A DNA stretch of 64,000 nucleotides from Pseudidiomarina terrestris (GCF_030466405.1 NZ_JAGGJF010000003.1:248001-312000), one strand, 5' to 3'. Positions 1 to 9,851 are shown, counted from the stretch's first letter. Notes: generated by a model not told the origin, from the letters alone. Translations and numbers: made by a program.

Positions 1-138
1 GCCAACTTTACCGTGCGGACACAGCAATACGATGCCAACCCCCTGGTGATACAAGGACCCGGTGCCGGGCCTGAAGTCACTGCAGCTGGTGTCCATAGTG
101 ATGTTTTGCAATTAATTGCAAGGTTAAAAAAACATTAG
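1..138 (+). CDS. metL: Bifunctional aspartokinase/homoserine dehydrogenase, C-terminal end (partial)
   Basis: The window opens inside a gene: frame 1 is open from the first base to a TAG at 136-138 and gives 45 residues. The segment VIQGPGAGPEVTAAGVHSD is the conserved C-terminal homoserine dehydrogenase signature of the ThrA/MetL family (phosphate-binding glycine loop followed by the TAAGV helix). The enzyme makes homoserine from aspartate semialdehyde, the branch point to methionine and threonine. I prefer MetL over ThrA because the next gene, on the same strand, is a methionine-pathway sulfhydrylase under a MetJ operator. The aspartokinase domain lies outside the window, so bifunctionality is inferred. 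Confidence 0.8.
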   Translation, partial: ANFTVRTQQYDANPLVIQGPGAGPEVTAAGVHSDVLQLIARLKKH

Positions 139-147
139 CCTCAGGGC

Positions 148-175
148 TTGCAGCTTAGGTAATTTTGGTTAATAT
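148..175 (+). promoter_or_regulatory. Candidate sigma70 promoter of metY
   Basis: TTGCAG (148-153) and TAATAT (170-175) are separated by 16 bp, a moderate match to the sigma70 consensus. The -10 element abuts the MetJ boxes that begin at 176, so bound repressor would cover the transcription start. This is inferred from sequence only. Confidence 0.4.
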
Positions 176-199
176 GGACGTCTAAACGTATAAACATCC
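176..199 (+). promoter_or_regulatory. MetJ operator (three tandem met boxes)
   Basis: Three adjacent 8-mers, GGACGTCT (176-183), AAACGTAT (184-191) and AAACATCC (192-199), match the met-box consensus AGACGTCT at 7, 6 and 5 of 8 positions in exact 8-bp phase. MetJ binds such tandem boxes cooperatively with S-adenosylmethionine as co-repressor. The array ends 14 bp before the metY start codon and overlaps the presumed transcription start. A second array with the same GGACGTCTAAA core lies upstream of the NhaC-family transporter near 9.8 kb. Confidence 0.8.
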
Positions 200-213
200 A
201 TGCTGAGGCTATT

Positions 214-1497
214 ATGACACACACCTATCGCGCTGCGACCCTTGCAATCCACCACGGCTATGAAACCGATCCCACCACCAAGTCGGTTGCCACCCCCATC
301 TACCAGACGGCGGCCTTTGCCTTTGATGATGCCCAGCATGGCGCTGATTTATTTGATTTGGCGGTACCGGGGAATATTTACAGTCGCATCATGAACCCGA
401 CCAATGACGTCCTCGAGCAGCGGGTGGCGGCGCTGGAAGGTGGCATTGCCGGGCTTGCTGTAGCTTCCGGGATGGCCGCCATCCAGTACGCTTTAATCAC
501 GCTGGCGAGCAATGGCGATAACATTGTGACGACGCCGCAGCTTTATGGCGGGACCTATACGTTATTTGCTCATATGTTGCCGTCGCTGGGCATTGATGTG
601 CGCTTCGCCAAATCCGCTGCTACCGCAGATATTGAAGCCTGTGTCGACGCTAACACCAAAGCAATTTATTGCGAAACCATCGGTAATCCGGCGGGAACCG
701 TTGCTGATCTTGAAGCCTATGCTGAGCTTGCCGAGCGCAAGGGGGTGCCCCTGGTGGTCGATAATACCGTGGCATCACCCTCGCTTTGTAAGCCTATCGA
801 CTGGGGTGCCCATATCGTGGTGCATTCACTGACCAAATACATCGGCGGGCACGGCACCACCATCGGCGGATTGATTGTCGACAGTGGCAAGTTTAACTGG
901 CCGAACTATGCCGACAAGTTTCCGCAGTTCGCCCAGCCTGAGCCGGCGTATCATGGCATTGTTTATAACGAGACCTTCGCCGAGGCAGCTTTCATTGCCC
1001 GTGCACGCACCGTCGCACTACGCAATACCGGTGCTGCTTTATCGCCCTTTAATGCTTTTCTTATTTTGCAGGGGCTGGAGACACTCGAGTTACGGATGGA
1101 GAGGCATTGCCAGAATACCTTGCGCGTACTGCACTTTTTGCAACATCATCCGGACGTCGCCTGGGTGAACTACGCCGGGCTTGAGAACCACGCTGATTAC
1201 GCGTTGGCCCAGAAGTACATCCGTGGCGGCTTACCGGCGTCATTGCTGACCTTTGGTCTGAAAGGCGGCTACGAGGCGGGCGTCACGTTTTACGATAAAC
1301 TGGAGCTGTTTAAGCGCCTGGTCAATATCGGCGATGCCAAGTCGCTGGCCTGCCATCCGGCCTCCACCACCCATCGGCAACTGAGTACTGAGGAGCAGGC
1401 GCAAGTTGGGGTCCGCCCCGAGGCGATTCGGCTGTGTGTGGGTATTGAACATCCCGATGACATTATCGCCGACCTGGAGCAAGCACTCGCAGTTTAA
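214..1497 (+). CDS. metY: O-acetylhomoserine sulfhydrylase (Cys/Met metabolism PLP enzyme)
   Basis: The 427-residue protein is a fold-type I PLP enzyme of the Cys/Met metabolism family. It probably makes homocysteine from an O-acylhomoserine and sulfide in the cytoplasm. The segment VHSLTKYIGGHGT carries the PLP lysine (K208), and YSRIMNPT (residues 56-63) and VVDNTVASP (181-189) are family signatures. Its length is typical of MetY-type sulfhydrylases and longer than most cystathionine gamma-synthases (about 390). GAGG at 205-208 is spaced 5 nt from the ATG. MetJ boxes just upstream and the preceding metL end agree with a methionine role. Acetyl versus succinyl substrate preference cannot be read from sequence. 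Confidence 0.88.
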   Translation: MTHTYRAATLAIHHGYETDPTTKSVATPIYQTAAFAFDDAQHGADLFDLAVPGNIYSRIMNPTNDVLEQRVAALEGGIAGLAVASGMAAIQYALITLASNGDNIVTTPQLYGGTYTLFAHMLPSLGIDVRFAKSAATADIEACVDANTKAIYCETIGNPAGTVADLEAYAELAERKGVPLVVDNTVASPSLCKPIDWGAHIVVHSLTKYIGGHGTTIGGLIVDSGKFNWPNYADKFPQFAQPEPAYHGIVYNETFAEAAFIARARTVALRNTGAALSPFNAFLILQGLETLELRMERHCQNTLRVLHFLQHHPDVAWVNYAGLENHADYALAQKYIRGGLPASLLTFGLKGGYEAGVTFYDKLELFKRLVNIGDAKSLACHPASTTHRQLSTEEQAQVGVRPEAIRLCVGIEHPDDIIADLEQALAV

Positions 1498-1617
1498 GGA
1501 AAGGATGCAGCAAGCACCAGCTGAGGCGGACGAGCTCTGAAAGCAGTAGCCCTGAAAACCGACTTTCGCTATAGTGTCGCCTCATTTTTCTACGGTAACG
1601 AAGAGTAGAGGCGGAGC

Positions 1618-2601
1618 ATGAAGCGAACGAGTCTTCTGGGCCTGGTTTTGGCTTGCAGTGCGCTTTTGACAGGGTGTGCGAACTATATTGAGTACGAACT
1701 TTCCAAGCGTCCGCAGGGAACCAACTGGAACGCTGAGTCCGAAGCAGGTATGCGCACCCTGCAACTCAACAAGCGCGAGTTCTGTCTGCCCTATTTAGGC
1801 GGTTGCACGGGGTATTACTTTGGTAAGCCCTATCATTTACTGGACAGCGAAAAGTTCCAGCGTCTGACGCTTGATGCTGAACTCGAGGTGAACGATAAGC
1901 TTGACCATTCGCGGTTGGATCTGAGCCGCGACGCGACACCGCCAAAGTCCGGAACCGTGGTGTTACTGCACGGCTATGGTGGCGATAAGTCGACCATGGG
2001 GTATCTGGCCGCCTACTATATGTTTTTGGGCTACCACGTCATTGTTCCGGATTTGCTTGGCCACGGCGATTCCAGCGCGGACCAGGTAGGGTTCGGCGTA
2101 CATGACGCACCACTGATTAATGCCCTGATTGATAGCTTGCCGCAACGGGAAGCGCCGCGACCGTTGTACCTGGCAGGGGTGTCGATGGGAGCCGTTGCTG
2201 CTACTCAGGTGACCCGAGCACGGGATGACGTTCGTGGTTTGATGCTGTTTGCGCCGATGCGGCCAATGGATCAGGCGACCACCGCTATGATTGAACTGCT
2301 GTATCCCAATCTGAGCAAGCTGATGCCCGCCGACTCAATTCGCGAGGGGGTGGTGCAAGCCATGCGCAGGCAGGATATTGCGGTGGCTGCCACAGATTTG
2401 ATGCAATTGCTTCCGAAGATCACCGTACCGACCTTGATTGTGGCCAGCGATAAAGACAGTATCGCTCCGTATGAGCACTATCTGCCACTGGAGTCTGACC
2501 AGGTGACGCTGATCATGGCACCCGGTCGGCATCACATGAGCTTAGGGGTGATGGACAACGAGCGCCACGCGCATATCAATGCCTGGTTGAATGCCCGCTA
2601 A
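1618..2601 (+). CDS. Alpha/beta hydrolase lipoprotein
   Basis: A 327-residue protein starting with a lipoprotein signal peptide whose lipobox LTGC places the lipidated cysteine at residue 20. The rest is an alpha/beta hydrolase: HGYGG oxyanion region (118-122), nucleophile elbow GVSMG with Ser189, an acid in DKDS, and a late histidine in GRHHMS. Substrate unknown; an esterase or lysophospholipase-like activity is likely from the fold. A TATAGT hexamer at 1570-1575 may be its -10 element and AGAGG at 1606-1610 its ribosome binding site. It converges with the M48 protease gene, only 10 bp separating their stops. Confidence 0.72.
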   Translation: MKRTSLLGLVLACSALLTGCANYIEYELSKRPQGTNWNAESEAGMRTLQLNKREFCLPYLGGCTGYYFGKPYHLLDSEKFQRLTLDAELEVNDKLDHSRLDLSRDATPPKSGTVVLLHGYGGDKSTMGYLAAYYMFLGYHVIVPDLLGHGDSSADQVGFGVHDAPLINALIDSLPQREAPRPLYLAGVSMGAVAATQVTRARDDVRGLMLFAPMRPMDQATTAMIELLYPNLSKLMPADSIREGVVQAMRRQDIAVAATDLMQLLPKITVPTLIVASDKDSIAPYEHYLPLESDQVTLIMAPGRHHMSLGVMDNERHAHINAWLNAR

Positions 2602-2611
2602 TACTGCCAGT

Positions 2612-4246
2612 TTATTGCAGCATTTCATCGGGCAACGGCACTTCAATACAGGCACAAAGGATCGCCAGCAACTGCCGCTCAGCTGGCGAGATAACATCGT
2701 CAGCGCGCACGGTTGTCAGCCAGTTGTCGATAAGCGTTTGTTTGGCTTTGGGCGACCAGCCACGGCAAGTGTTCAGAGCCAGGCATAACGCCTGACGGTC
2801 AACCTTTTGGCCGGCGTCGGTGCGCTGCAGGGCTTCCACCGTAACCTGCAGCGCCTGATCATTATCCAGCGTTTCTTTAAACCGGGCTTTGGGTAAGAGC
2901 TGACGGGCAAGCAATTGGTACAAGCCCCAGTGAAACAGGTCCTGACTGTTGGCCATGGTCTCTAAATCTTTTAACAGGTTCAGCCGATCCGCTTCACTGG
3001 CCTGGCGTAGTGCCGGTACAGCGACTTCAACCAGCGCCAGTTGCTGTGCAGGAGCGAGATCCTTCAGAGCTTTATTGGGCTCGTCCAGCAATTGACTCAG
3101 CACGATATCGTGCACCAGTTTGGGCGCCTGCCTGGGGCTATGAGCTTGTTCCATCAGCACCGAAGGCAAGGCCAGCAGTGCCAGCTTGTTAAGCGCTGAG
3201 GGTTTCGGCTGCGCCTTAACATGATCTTTCTCGGAGCGGCTGCGTGCGGTGCGGGGTTCGGGGTAGTGGCCGTTCCAATGCGGCTCAATGCGCTTGATGC
3301 GTTTGGCCAGCGGTGGGTGCGTGGCCATCATTCCAAACCAGTGACTTAAGGCCTCGCCGAAAAACAGGTGCGCCGCTTCATCCGCATTTTTATGCTGCAC
3401 CCGGCTGCCATGCTCCCGCGCACCTATTTGCTTCAATGCACCGGACAGGCCTTCCGGATTTCGGGTGAACTGCACGGCGGCGGCATCAGCAAGAAACTCA
3501 CGCTGGCGACTCACTGCCGACTTAATAAGATTGCCAAATAAAATACCGATACCACCAAGAATGATTAACCCCAGGCCGAACAGTGGCAGCGCATTTTTAT
3601 TATTGCGGCCGCGGCTGGCATGACCCGAGTACAACAGAATACGCCCCAGATGGGCGACCGCCAGAATGCCGGCCAGTGCTGCAATTAAACGGATGTTCAG
3701 GCGCATATCACCGTTTAGAATATGGCTGAACTCGTGCGCAACCACGCCTTGCAGTTGCTCCCGTGAGAAACTGTCAATGGCGCCCCGGGTGAGTCCAATC
3801 ACCGCATCGCGGCTGTCATAACCTGCCGCGAAGGCATTGATGGAGCTTTCATTGGGGAGAATATAAACCGCAGGAACGGGCATGTTAGCGGCGATGGCCA
3901 TTTCTTCCACTACGTTCATTACCCGCCGTTCGACGGCGTCCTGGGTGTCCGGGCTTACCAGTGTGCCGCCCAGATGTTCGGCAACAACCTTGCCACCTGC
4001 TTTTAATTGTAACCATTTGAACAGCATCACCAGCAGAATACCGCCACCGACGATGGTGCTGACCCAGATAAAAGGTTCCCAGCTGAGTTGATAATCACCC
4101 TGGCCATTGGTCCCCACTGCGCCAATCACAAAGGCGGCGACCAAGGTCACCGCGGCAATGATAAGGGCAAAGGCGAGGAAGAACAGAATGACCAGCAGGC
4201 CGGTGTTACGTCGTGCCTGCTGCTGATGTTCAAAAAAGTTAACCAT
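2612..4246 (-). CDS. M48-family membrane zinc metalloprotease
   Basis: A 544-residue protein with two N-terminal membrane helices (about 16-50 and 58-80) and an HtpX-like M48 peptidase domain. The zinc motif HEFSH lies at 171-175, and further helices follow at about 180-200 and 220-245. The last ~200 residues are a helical region that classical HtpX (about 290 residues) lacks, so this is a longer M48 subfamily, not htpX itself. It lies 32 bp downstream of lemA on the same strand. LemA next to an M48 protease is a recurrent pair in proteobacteria and suggests a shared envelope role. Substrate unknown. Confidence 0.8.
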   Translation of the reverse strand: MVNFFEHQQQARRNTGLLVILFFLAFALIIAAVTLVAAFVIGAVGTNGQGDYQLSWEPFIWVSTIVGGGILLVMLFKWLQLKAGGKVVAEHLGGTLVSPDTQDAVERRVMNVVEEMAIAANMPVPAVYILPNESSINAFAAGYDSRDAVIGLTRGAIDSFSREQLQGVVAHEFSHILNGDMRLNIRLIAALAGILAVAHLGRILLYSGHASRGRNNKNALPLFGLGLIILGGIGILFGNLIKSAVSRQREFLADAAAVQFTRNPEGLSGALKQIGAREHGSRVQHKNADEAAHLFFGEALSHWFGMMATHPPLAKRIKRIEPHWNGHYPEPRTARSRSEKDHVKAQPKPSALNKLALLALPSVLMEQAHSPRQAPKLVHDIVLSQLLDEPNKALKDLAPAQQLALVEVAVPALRQASEADRLNLLKDLETMANSQDLFHWGLYQLLARQLLPKARFKETLDNDQALQVTVEALQRTDAGQKVDRQALCLALNTCRGWSPKAKQTLIDNWLTTVRADDVISPAERQLLAILCACIEVPLPDEMLQ

Positions 4247-4278
4247 AGTGCCGCCGTGTTAGTTAAAACTGAACGTGT

Positions 4279-4878
4279 TTAAAACTGAACTTTCGGCGCA
4301 GCCTGAATCTCTGCGCTGTCAGCAAACTCCAACAAGGTCGCATCTTTGCCATGACCGAAGAAACTGGCAAAGACCACTGGTGGGAACGACTGGCGATAGG
4401 TGTTATAGCTCATCACCGCATCGTTAAATGCCTGACGGGCAAAAGCAACGCGGTTTTCAGTGGTGGTGAGCTCCTCTGAAACCTGCATCATGTTCTCATT
4501 GGCTTTCAGCTCCGGGTAGGCTTCCATGACCACGTTAAGCCGGCCCAGTGCGCTACCGAGCGCAGTCTCTGCGCCACCCAATTCTTGCATTGCGGCGGTA
4601 TTACGCGGGTCCTGTGCGGCTTTCGGTAGTGCTGCAGCGGCTTGATTGCGAGCCTGAGTCACAGCCTCCAGGGTTTCCCGTTCATGGCTAAGATAGGCTT
4701 TTGCGGTCTCAACCAGGTTAGGAATCAGGTCGTAACGACGTTTCAGTTGCACTTCAATTTGCGCAAAAGCATTTTCGAATTGATTCTTTAAGCGCACTAA
4801 CTTGTTGTAGATACTGATCAGGTACACAAACAAAGCAATGGCAATAATGATGATGATCCAACTGGTACTCATGGACAC
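4279..4878 (-). CDS. lemA: LemA family protein
   Basis: A 199-residue protein with one N-terminal membrane helix (about 7-23) followed by a long helical domain. The stretch NAFAQIEVQLKRRYDLIPNL is the LemA family signature. LemA proteins are membrane-anchored with the helical bundle outside the cytoplasm, and their biochemical role is unclear. The gene is the first of a two-gene unit with the M48 protease and is transcribed divergently from gmk. The intergenic 4879-4965 must hold both promoters. Confidence 0.88.
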   Translation of the reverse strand: MSMSTSWIIIIIAIALFVYLISIYNKLVRLKNQFENAFAQIEVQLKRRYDLIPNLVETAKAYLSHERETLEAVTQARNQAAAALPKAAQDPRNTAAMQELGGAETALGSALGRLNVVMEAYPELKANENMMQVSEELTTTENRVAFARQAFNDAVMSYNTYRQSFPPVVFASFFGHGKDATLLEFADSAEIQAAPKVQF

Positions 4879-4917
4879 TTTCCTCGTTGTTAAGATGTCG
4901 CACCTAAAGGTGCAACA

Positions 4918-4926
4918 TGCTATGCT
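4918..4926 (+). promoter_or_regulatory. Candidate extended -10 promoter of gmk
   Basis: TG at 4918-4919, one base, then TATGCT (4921-4926) forms an extended -10 element. No good -35 is visible at 17 bp. It lies 40 bp upstream of the preferred gmk start. A small palindrome, CACC-TAAA-GGTG at 4901-4912, sits just upstream and may be regulatory. Weak evidence. Confidence 0.35.
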
Positions 4927-4965
4927 TTGCCGTCAATCGCAAGTGAAGAATGTGACCACGCTATC

Positions 4966-5613
4966 ATGACCACAACATCAGCCGCTGCTGACGGAAATTT
5001 ATTTATTGTTGCCGCACCTAGTGGTGCTGGTAAATCCAGTTTAATTCGTGCATTGCTTGAGCGCCATAATGACGGCAGCATGCAGGTCTCGGTTTCGTGT
5101 ACTACGCGTGCACCTCGCCCTGGAGAAATTGACGGTGAGCATTATCACTTTCTTGATGTTGCCACGTTTCAGCGCAAGATCGAAGCAAATGCGTTCTATG
5201 AATGGGCAAAAGTTTTCGATAACTACTACGGCACCTCGCGGCAGGTCATAGAAGATACTTTGAAAAAAGGTATCGATGTGTTTTTGGACATCGATTGGCA
5301 AGGCGCCCGACAAGTTCGGGAGGCGTATCCGCAAGCCCAGTCGATATTTATTGTGCCGCCAAGTCTGGATGCCCTCGAGCAGCGACTGCGCAGCCGCGGT
5401 CAGGACAGCGACGAAGTTATCCGTGGCAGGATGGCCAAAGCCCAGGCAGAAATGTCGCATTATCATGAGTTTGACTATCTGCTGGTCAACGACGATTTTG
5501 CCGATACCCTGGCTAATTTTGAACATATCGTGCTGGCGCGACGTCACCGAATGGCGTTGCAGCAAACACGGCATGCGACTAAACTTAAAGATCTCTTGGC
5601 GAATGACGGCTAA
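4966..5613 (+). CDS. gmk: Guanylate kinase
   Basis: Phosphorylates GMP to GDP with ATP. From the ATG at 4966 the protein is 215 residues; it shows the P-loop APSGAGKSS near residues 17-25, the GMP-binding segment [16 protein letters not shown] and the [11 protein letters not shown] motif. An in-frame TTG at 4927 would add 13 residues, but it falls at the presumed promoter and lies outside the family's usual length (about 207), so I use 4966. First gene of gmk-rpoZ-spoT-ridA, linking guanine nucleotide supply with (p)ppGpp metabolism. Confidence 0.93.
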   Translation: MTTTSAAADGNLFIVAAPSGAGKSSLIRALLERHNDGSMQVSVSCTTRAPRPGEIDGEHYHFLDVATFQRKIEANAFYEWAKVFDNYYGTSRQVIEDTLKKGIDVFLDIDWQGARQVREAYPQAQSIFIVPPSLDALEQRLRSRGQDSDEVIRGRMAKAQAEMSHYHEFDYLLVNDDFADTLANFEHIVLARRHRMALQQTRHATKLKDLLANDG

Positions 5614-5672
5614 ATCCGTATAATTCGTGACCCATTTTGCATTTGCAATCTACTTATTGAGTTGGAGAAACT

Positions 5673-5948
5673 ATGGCGCGCGTAACTGTAGAAGAAGCTG
5701 TTGATCGTATTGGCAACCGATTTGACCTGGTATTGGTCGCATCGCGTCGCGCTCGTCAACTGGCGATCCAAGGCAAAGACGCCTTGGTGCCGTGGAAGAA
5801 CAGCGAAAAAGCAACCGTTATAGCGTTGCGGGAAATCGAAGAAGGCTTGATCGATGCTGCCCGTCTGGATGTTGAAGAGCGTTCACAAATGATGCAGCAA
5901 GAGTCAGCAGAACAAGCTGAATTTGAAGCGATTCGTAGTTCTGAGTAA
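5673..5948 (+). CDS. rpoZ: RNA polymerase omega subunit
   Basis: A 91-residue protein beginning [20 protein letters not shown], the omega-subunit signature including the RARQL helix. Omega helps assemble beta-prime into RNA polymerase and forms part of a (p)ppGpp binding site in E. coli. It sits 59 bp after gmk, preceded by GGAGAA, and 5 bp before spoT, the conserved gammaproteobacterial order. The length equals that of the E. coli protein. Confidence 0.95.
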   Translation: MARVTVEEAVDRIGNRFDLVLVASRRARQLAIQGKDALVPWKNSEKATVIALREIEEGLIDAARLDVEERSQMMQQESAEQAEFEAIRSSE

Positions 5949-5953
5949 CGCGG

Positions 5954-8071
5954 GTGTATCTATTTGAAGGGCTCCGGCAGCAATTAGCCGAGTACTTACC
6001 ACCTGATCAGGTACAGCGTGCTGCTGCGGCCTTTAAGCTGGCCGCAGAAGCGCACAAAACGCAAAAACGTCGTAGCGGCGAACCTTATATTACCCACCCC
6101 GTGGCCGTTGCTGGCCTGCTGGCAGACATGCGTCTGGACCATGAGACTATCATGGCGGCGCTGCTGCATGATGTCATTGAAGATACCGAGTTCACCCAGG
6201 AAGATCTTGCCGAGCAGTTCGGTGCTACAGTTGCTGAACTGGTCGAGGGTGTGTCTAAGCTCGATAAGCTGACCTTCAATTCCAAAGAAGAGTTGCAGAC
6301 TGAAAACTATCGCAAAATGATCATGGCGATGGTGCACGATATCCGGGTGATTCTGATCAAGCTGGCCGACCGTACGCACAATATGCGCACCATTAGCCAT
6401 CTCCGACCGGATAAACGCCGCCGCATCGCGCGGGAAACCCTTGAGATCTACGCCCCATTAGCCCACCGTTTGGGTATCCATGATATTAAAAACGAGCTCG
6501 AGCAACTTGGCTTCTACGCCCTGTATCCATGGCGCGCCAAGCTCCTCGAGTCCCAGGTCAAGCAAGCGCGGGGCAACCGCCGCGAGCTGGTTGAGCGGGT
6601 TCAAAAAGAAATTGAAACACGGCTTGCGGACCATGGCATTCATGCCCGGGTTTTGGGCCGCGAAAAGCACCTGTACAGCATTTACCAGAAAATGCTGCAC
6701 AAAGAGCTTCAGTTTGAGCAAGTGATGGACATTTATGCGTTTCGGGTCATCGTTGATGAAGTCGATACCTGTTACCGCGTGCTTGGCGCTTTGCATAATC
6801 TCTACAAGCCGATTGAAACCCGGTTTAAAGACTACATAGCAATCCCCAAGTCGAATGGCTACCAGTCCTTGCACTCCTCACTGAAAGGGCCGCATGGTAT
6901 CCCAGTCGAGATCCAGATCCGTACCGAAGAAATGAATCTGATGGCGGACCGCGGCGTTGCTGCACATTGGCTTTACAAAACCGAAGAAAGCAGTGGTACC
7001 ACCGCGCAAGTGCGCGCTCGGCGCTGGATGCAAAGTTTGCTGGAACTGCAACAAAGTACTGGTAATGCGTTTGAATTTATTGAGAACGTGAAGTCTGAGC
7101 TGTTCCCCGAAGAGATTTATGTGTTTACTCCGGAAGGGCGGATTATCGAGCTGCCTCAGGGCGCAACACCGGTGGACTTCGCTTACGCCGTGCATACGGA
7201 TATTGGTAACACCTGTATCGGTGCGCGGGTCAATCACAAGGTTTACTCGCTAAGTAAACCGCTGGAAACCGGACAGACCGTCGAAATTAAGACGGCACCG
7301 GGCTCGCGACCGAACATCGCCTGGCTTAATTTTGCTGTCACCGGAAAAGCGCGGGCGAAGATTCGTCAGTATCTGAAAGGGCAGGAATCACTTGAAGCTG
7401 AGCAATTGGGCGAACGTCTGTTGCGCGCTGCACTTGGGCCAGTGAGCTATGATGACATTAAAGCAGCAGAATTTGCCCGCGTCTGTGCTGAGGTCAAACT
7501 CGAATCGAAGTCAGCACTGTTAAGGGAAATTGGTCTGGGCAATATGATGTCAGTGGCCATCGCCAAGCGTCTGCTCGGTGAACTGCAGCAGCCAAAAGAT
7601 GAGCAAGTGGTTACAGCGGGTAATCAGCGCAGTCTCTCGATAAAAGGTGCTGATGGCCTATTGGTCAGTTTTGCCAAGTGCTGCCGACCCATTCCCGGTG
7701 ACGACATCATCGCTCATGTGAGCCCGGGCAAAGGCTTGGTGATTCACCGCCGCGAGTGTAAAAACGTACGTGGCCATGAAGATGAGCCCGGCCGTTACTT
7801 CCCGGTGCAGTGGGATAACAAGCCGGATGCTGAATTTATTACCGAGGTGCGGGTTGAAGTTGTCAATCACCAAGGTGCATTGGCGAAGTTAACCTCGAAT
7901 ATAGCGGCCAGTGGCTGTAATATTCACGGCCTCAAAACAGAGGAAGTCGATGCTAATATTTACTACATTGATGTGGCATTGACGGTTCATGATAGAAAGC
8001 AACTTGCGGACGTGATTCGCCATATTCGCAAAATGCCTGATGTGCAGCGCGTAGCGCGGTTAAGGAAGTAA
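5954..8071 (+). CDS. spoT: Bifunctional (p)ppGpp synthase/hydrolase SpoT
   Basis: A 705-residue RelA/SpoT homologue with an N-terminal HD hydrolase domain (HDVIEDT at 72-78), a synthetase domain ([18 protein letters not shown]), a TGS domain ([17 protein letters not shown]) and a C-terminal ACT domain. The intact HD motif indicates (p)ppGpp hydrolysis, so this is SpoT and not a RelA, in which HD is degenerate. The start codon is GTG, 5 bp after the rpoZ stop with no strong separate ribosome binding site, suggesting translation coupled to rpoZ. Length matches E. coli SpoT (702). Confidence 0.95.
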   Translation: MYLFEGLRQQLAEYLPPDQVQRAAAAFKLAAEAHKTQKRRSGEPYITHPVAVAGLLADMRLDHETIMAALLHDVIEDTEFTQEDLAEQFGATVAELVEGVSKLDKLTFNSKEELQTENYRKMIMAMVHDIRVILIKLADRTHNMRTISHLRPDKRRRIARETLEIYAPLAHRLGIHDIKNELEQLGFYALYPWRAKLLESQVKQARGNRRELVERVQKEIETRLADHGIHARVLGREKHLYSIYQKMLHKELQFEQVMDIYAFRVIVDEVDTCYRVLGALHNLYKPIETRFKDYIAIPKSNGYQSLHSSLKGPHGIPVEIQIRTEEMNLMADRGVAAHWLYKTEESSGTTAQVRARRWMQSLLELQQSTGNAFEFIENVKSELFPEEIYVFTPEGRIIELPQGATPVDFAYAVHTDIGNTCIGARVNHKVYSLSKPLETGQTVEIKTAPGSRPNIAWLNFAVTGKARAKIRQYLKGQESLEAEQLGERLLRAALGPVSYDDIKAAEFARVCAEVKLESKSALLREIGLGNMMSVAIAKRLLGELQQPKDEQVVTAGNQRSLSIKGADGLLVSFAKCCRPIPGDDIIAHVSPGKGLVIHRRECKNVRGHEDEPGRYFPVQWDNKPDAEFITEVRVEVVNHQGALAKLTSNIAASGCNIHGLKTEEVDANIYYIDVALTVHDRKQLADVIRHIRKMPDVQRVARLRK

Positions 8072-8072
8072 T

Positions 8073-8465
8073 ATGTCTAAAGTCATTATTAGTACTGAAA
8101 ATGCACCTGCCGCTATTGGCACCTATTCGCAGGCGGTTAAAATTGGCACCACGGTTTATTTATCCGGGCAAATCCCATTAGTTCCGGAGACCATGGAATT
8201 CGTCAGTGAAGACTTCCGTGCGCAGGCCAAACAGGTGTTTAAGAACCTTGCTGCGGTGTGTGAAGCCGCGGGTGGTGAGTTACAGGATATGATCAAAGTA
8301 CAGATTTATCTGATTGATCTGGGTCAGTTCGCCATCGTTAATGAAGTGATGGCTGAGTTTTTCCGCACGCCTTATCCTGCGCGCGCCGCTATCGGCGTTA
8401 AAGCCTTGCCGAAGGGCGCGCAAATTGAGATTGATGGTGTGATGGAATTACCGAGCACGAATTAA
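8073..8465 (+). CDS. ridA: Reactive imine/enamine deaminase RidA
   Basis: A 130-residue YjgF/YER057c/UK114 protein that hydrolyses reactive 2-aminoacrylate and related enamines released by PLP enzymes, forming a cytoplasmic trimer. The substrate-binding arginine is R104 in [13 protein letters not shown], with E119 in IEIDGV. It begins 1 bp after the spoT stop. In E. coli trmH follows spoT; here ridA occupies that place and trmH-recG lie 10 kb downstream. The 3' end overlaps the convergent transporter gene by 4 bp. Confidence 0.93.
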   Translation: MSKVIISTENAPAAIGTYSQAVKIGTTVYLSGQIPLVPETMEFVSEDFRAQAKQVFKNLAAVCEAAGGELQDMIKVQIYLIDLGQFAIVNEVMAEFFRTPYPARAAIGVKALPKGAQIEIDGVMELPSTN

Positions 8466-9793
8466 GCCGCGCTCGGCTCCAGTTTTTCCCGACCTTCAAG
8501 TGGCTTGCGCCAGATGATCATGGCAATGGCCACTGCCCCCAGAATAAAACAATACCCGGTATGAATACTGACCTCGACGGGCGTTAAGCCGAAGCTGGCG
8601 CCCATGAAGAGCGCCTGCGCTCCATAAGGTAATGCGCCTTGTACGACACAGGCGAAAATATCTAATAAGCTGGCACTTTGTCGCGGCGCGAGATTACCCT
8701 CCTCGGCGAGTTTTTTACTGACCTCACCGGAAAGCAGAATGGTGACCGTGTTATTGGCGACCGCAAAGTTCGTCAGCCCGGTCAGTCCGGCCACGCCAAA
8801 AGCTGCGCGCTGTTGCTGATGACGGAACAAACGCTTGGTGACATTACCGACTGTATTGGCGAGAAACTTCAAGCCACCCTGCTGGCGAATCAAAGCGGAG
8901 AGACCACCGATCAGCAAGCTCAGCAAGAAGATCTCCTGCATGCTGGTGAAGCCTTCATAAATATCCTGACTGAACGCGACCCATTGATAGTCAACGGTGA
9001 CCATCCCGAAGCCGGCGGCCAAAATAATCCCCAGCGTTAGTACCGCAAAGACATTCAAGCCCATCACTGCCAGCACAATAATGAAAAAGTAGGGCAGACT
9101 TAACCAGAGGTTGGCATCAGGAATCTGTGGTGGCGTGGCACCGGTATCATAAGTAAGCAGCCAGATAATGGTGATAATAGCCGCCGGTATTGAGATTTTA
9201 AGGTTAGCCTTGAATTTATCACTCATGTTGCAGCCCTGCGTTCGGGTTGCGGCAATGGTGGTATCGGAAATAATGGAAAGGTTGTCACCAAACATGGCGC
9301 CACTGACCAAAACCCCTGCTAATAAGGCGAGATCGATGCCTGCCGCCTGACCTAAGCCCAGCGCGACCGGCGCCAACGCACCCAGAGTACCCATTGAGGT
9401 ACCCATGGCGGTCGAAACCACAGCGGCAATGATAAACAGGCCGGGTAGCAGGAAGCTGGCTGGGATCACATTCAGGCCCAAGGCCACCATGGCATCCACA
9501 CCACCGGTTGCCGCGGCAACAGTGGAGAAGGCGCCGGCCAGCAAATAAATCATACACATGGTGACAATGTTGCGGTCACCGACTCCGGCCACGAAGGTGT
9601 TGATGCGTTCTTCAAAGGCCTGCTTACTTAGCAAAACACCAAGGATAATGGCCGGCAAGATGGCGACTGGGCTGGCAAGTTGGTAGAACGCCATATCCAC
9701 GCCAGTTGCCTGAAAGTAAATCCCTGCGCCGAGGAATAGTGCAAGAAAGAGACCGAGTGGGAGTAGCGCACGCGCACTGGCGGATTCCGTCAT
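8462..9793 (-). CDS. NhaC-superfamily transporter, MetJ-controlled methionine transporter candidate
   Basis: A 443-residue integral membrane protein with about 10-12 hydrophobic segments. [14 protein letters not shown] and [24 protein letters not shown] are conserved NhaC-superfamily signatures, so on homology alone it would be called a Na+/H+ antiporter. Comparative genomics has predicted a branch of this superfamily, MetT, to be sodium-coupled methionine transporters, based on SAM-riboswitch or MetJ control. Three MetJ boxes lie 35 bp upstream of this start, which supports that reading. The substrate is inferred, not shown. The gene is monocistronic and convergent with ridA. Confidence 0.75.
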   Translation of the reverse strand: MTESASARALLPLGLFLALFLGAGIYFQATGVDMAFYQLASPVAILPAIILGVLLSKQAFEERINTFVAGVGDRNIVTMCMIYLLAGAFSTVAAATGGVDAMVALGLNVIPASFLLPGLFIIAAVVSTAMGTSMGTLGALAPVALGLGQAAGIDLALLAGVLVSGAMFGDNLSIISDTTIAATRTQGCNMSDKFKANLKISIPAAIITIIWLLTYDTGATPPQIPDANLWLSLPYFFIIVLAVMGLNVFAVLTLGIILAAGFGMVTVDYQWVAFSQDIYEGFTSMQEIFLLSLLIGGLSALIRQQGGLKFLANTVGNVTKRLFRHQQQRAAFGVAGLTGLTNFAVANNTVTILLSGEVSKKLAEEGNLAPRQSASLLDIFACVVQGALPYGAQALFMGASFGLTPVEVSIHTGYCFILGAVAIAMIIWRKPLEGREKLEPSAA

Positions 9794-9827
9794 AATACAG
9801 CCAACCTTTATTATTAAAATTAATTTT

Positions 9828-9851
9828 AGACGTCCAGAAGTTTATATGTCC
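9828..9851 (-). promoter_or_regulatory. MetJ operator upstream of the NhaC-family transporter
   Basis: Read on the minus strand: GGACATAT (9851-9844), AAACTTCT (9843-9836), GGACGTCT (9835-9828). Against AGACGTCT they match at 5, 6 and 7 of 8 positions in 8-bp phase. The block GGACGTCTAAA is identical to that in the metY operator. The array lies 34 bp before the transporter start codon. It is in the divergent region shared with the GNAT-nitrilase gene, whose presumed promoter (TTGCCA 9888-9893, CATACT 9910-9915) is some 40 bp away. Confidence 0.75.

Noticed and set aside
4927-4965. Upstream TTG extension of gmk
   Set aside because: Adds 13 residues outside the family alignment and coincides with the presumed transcription start; ATG 4966 is preferred.
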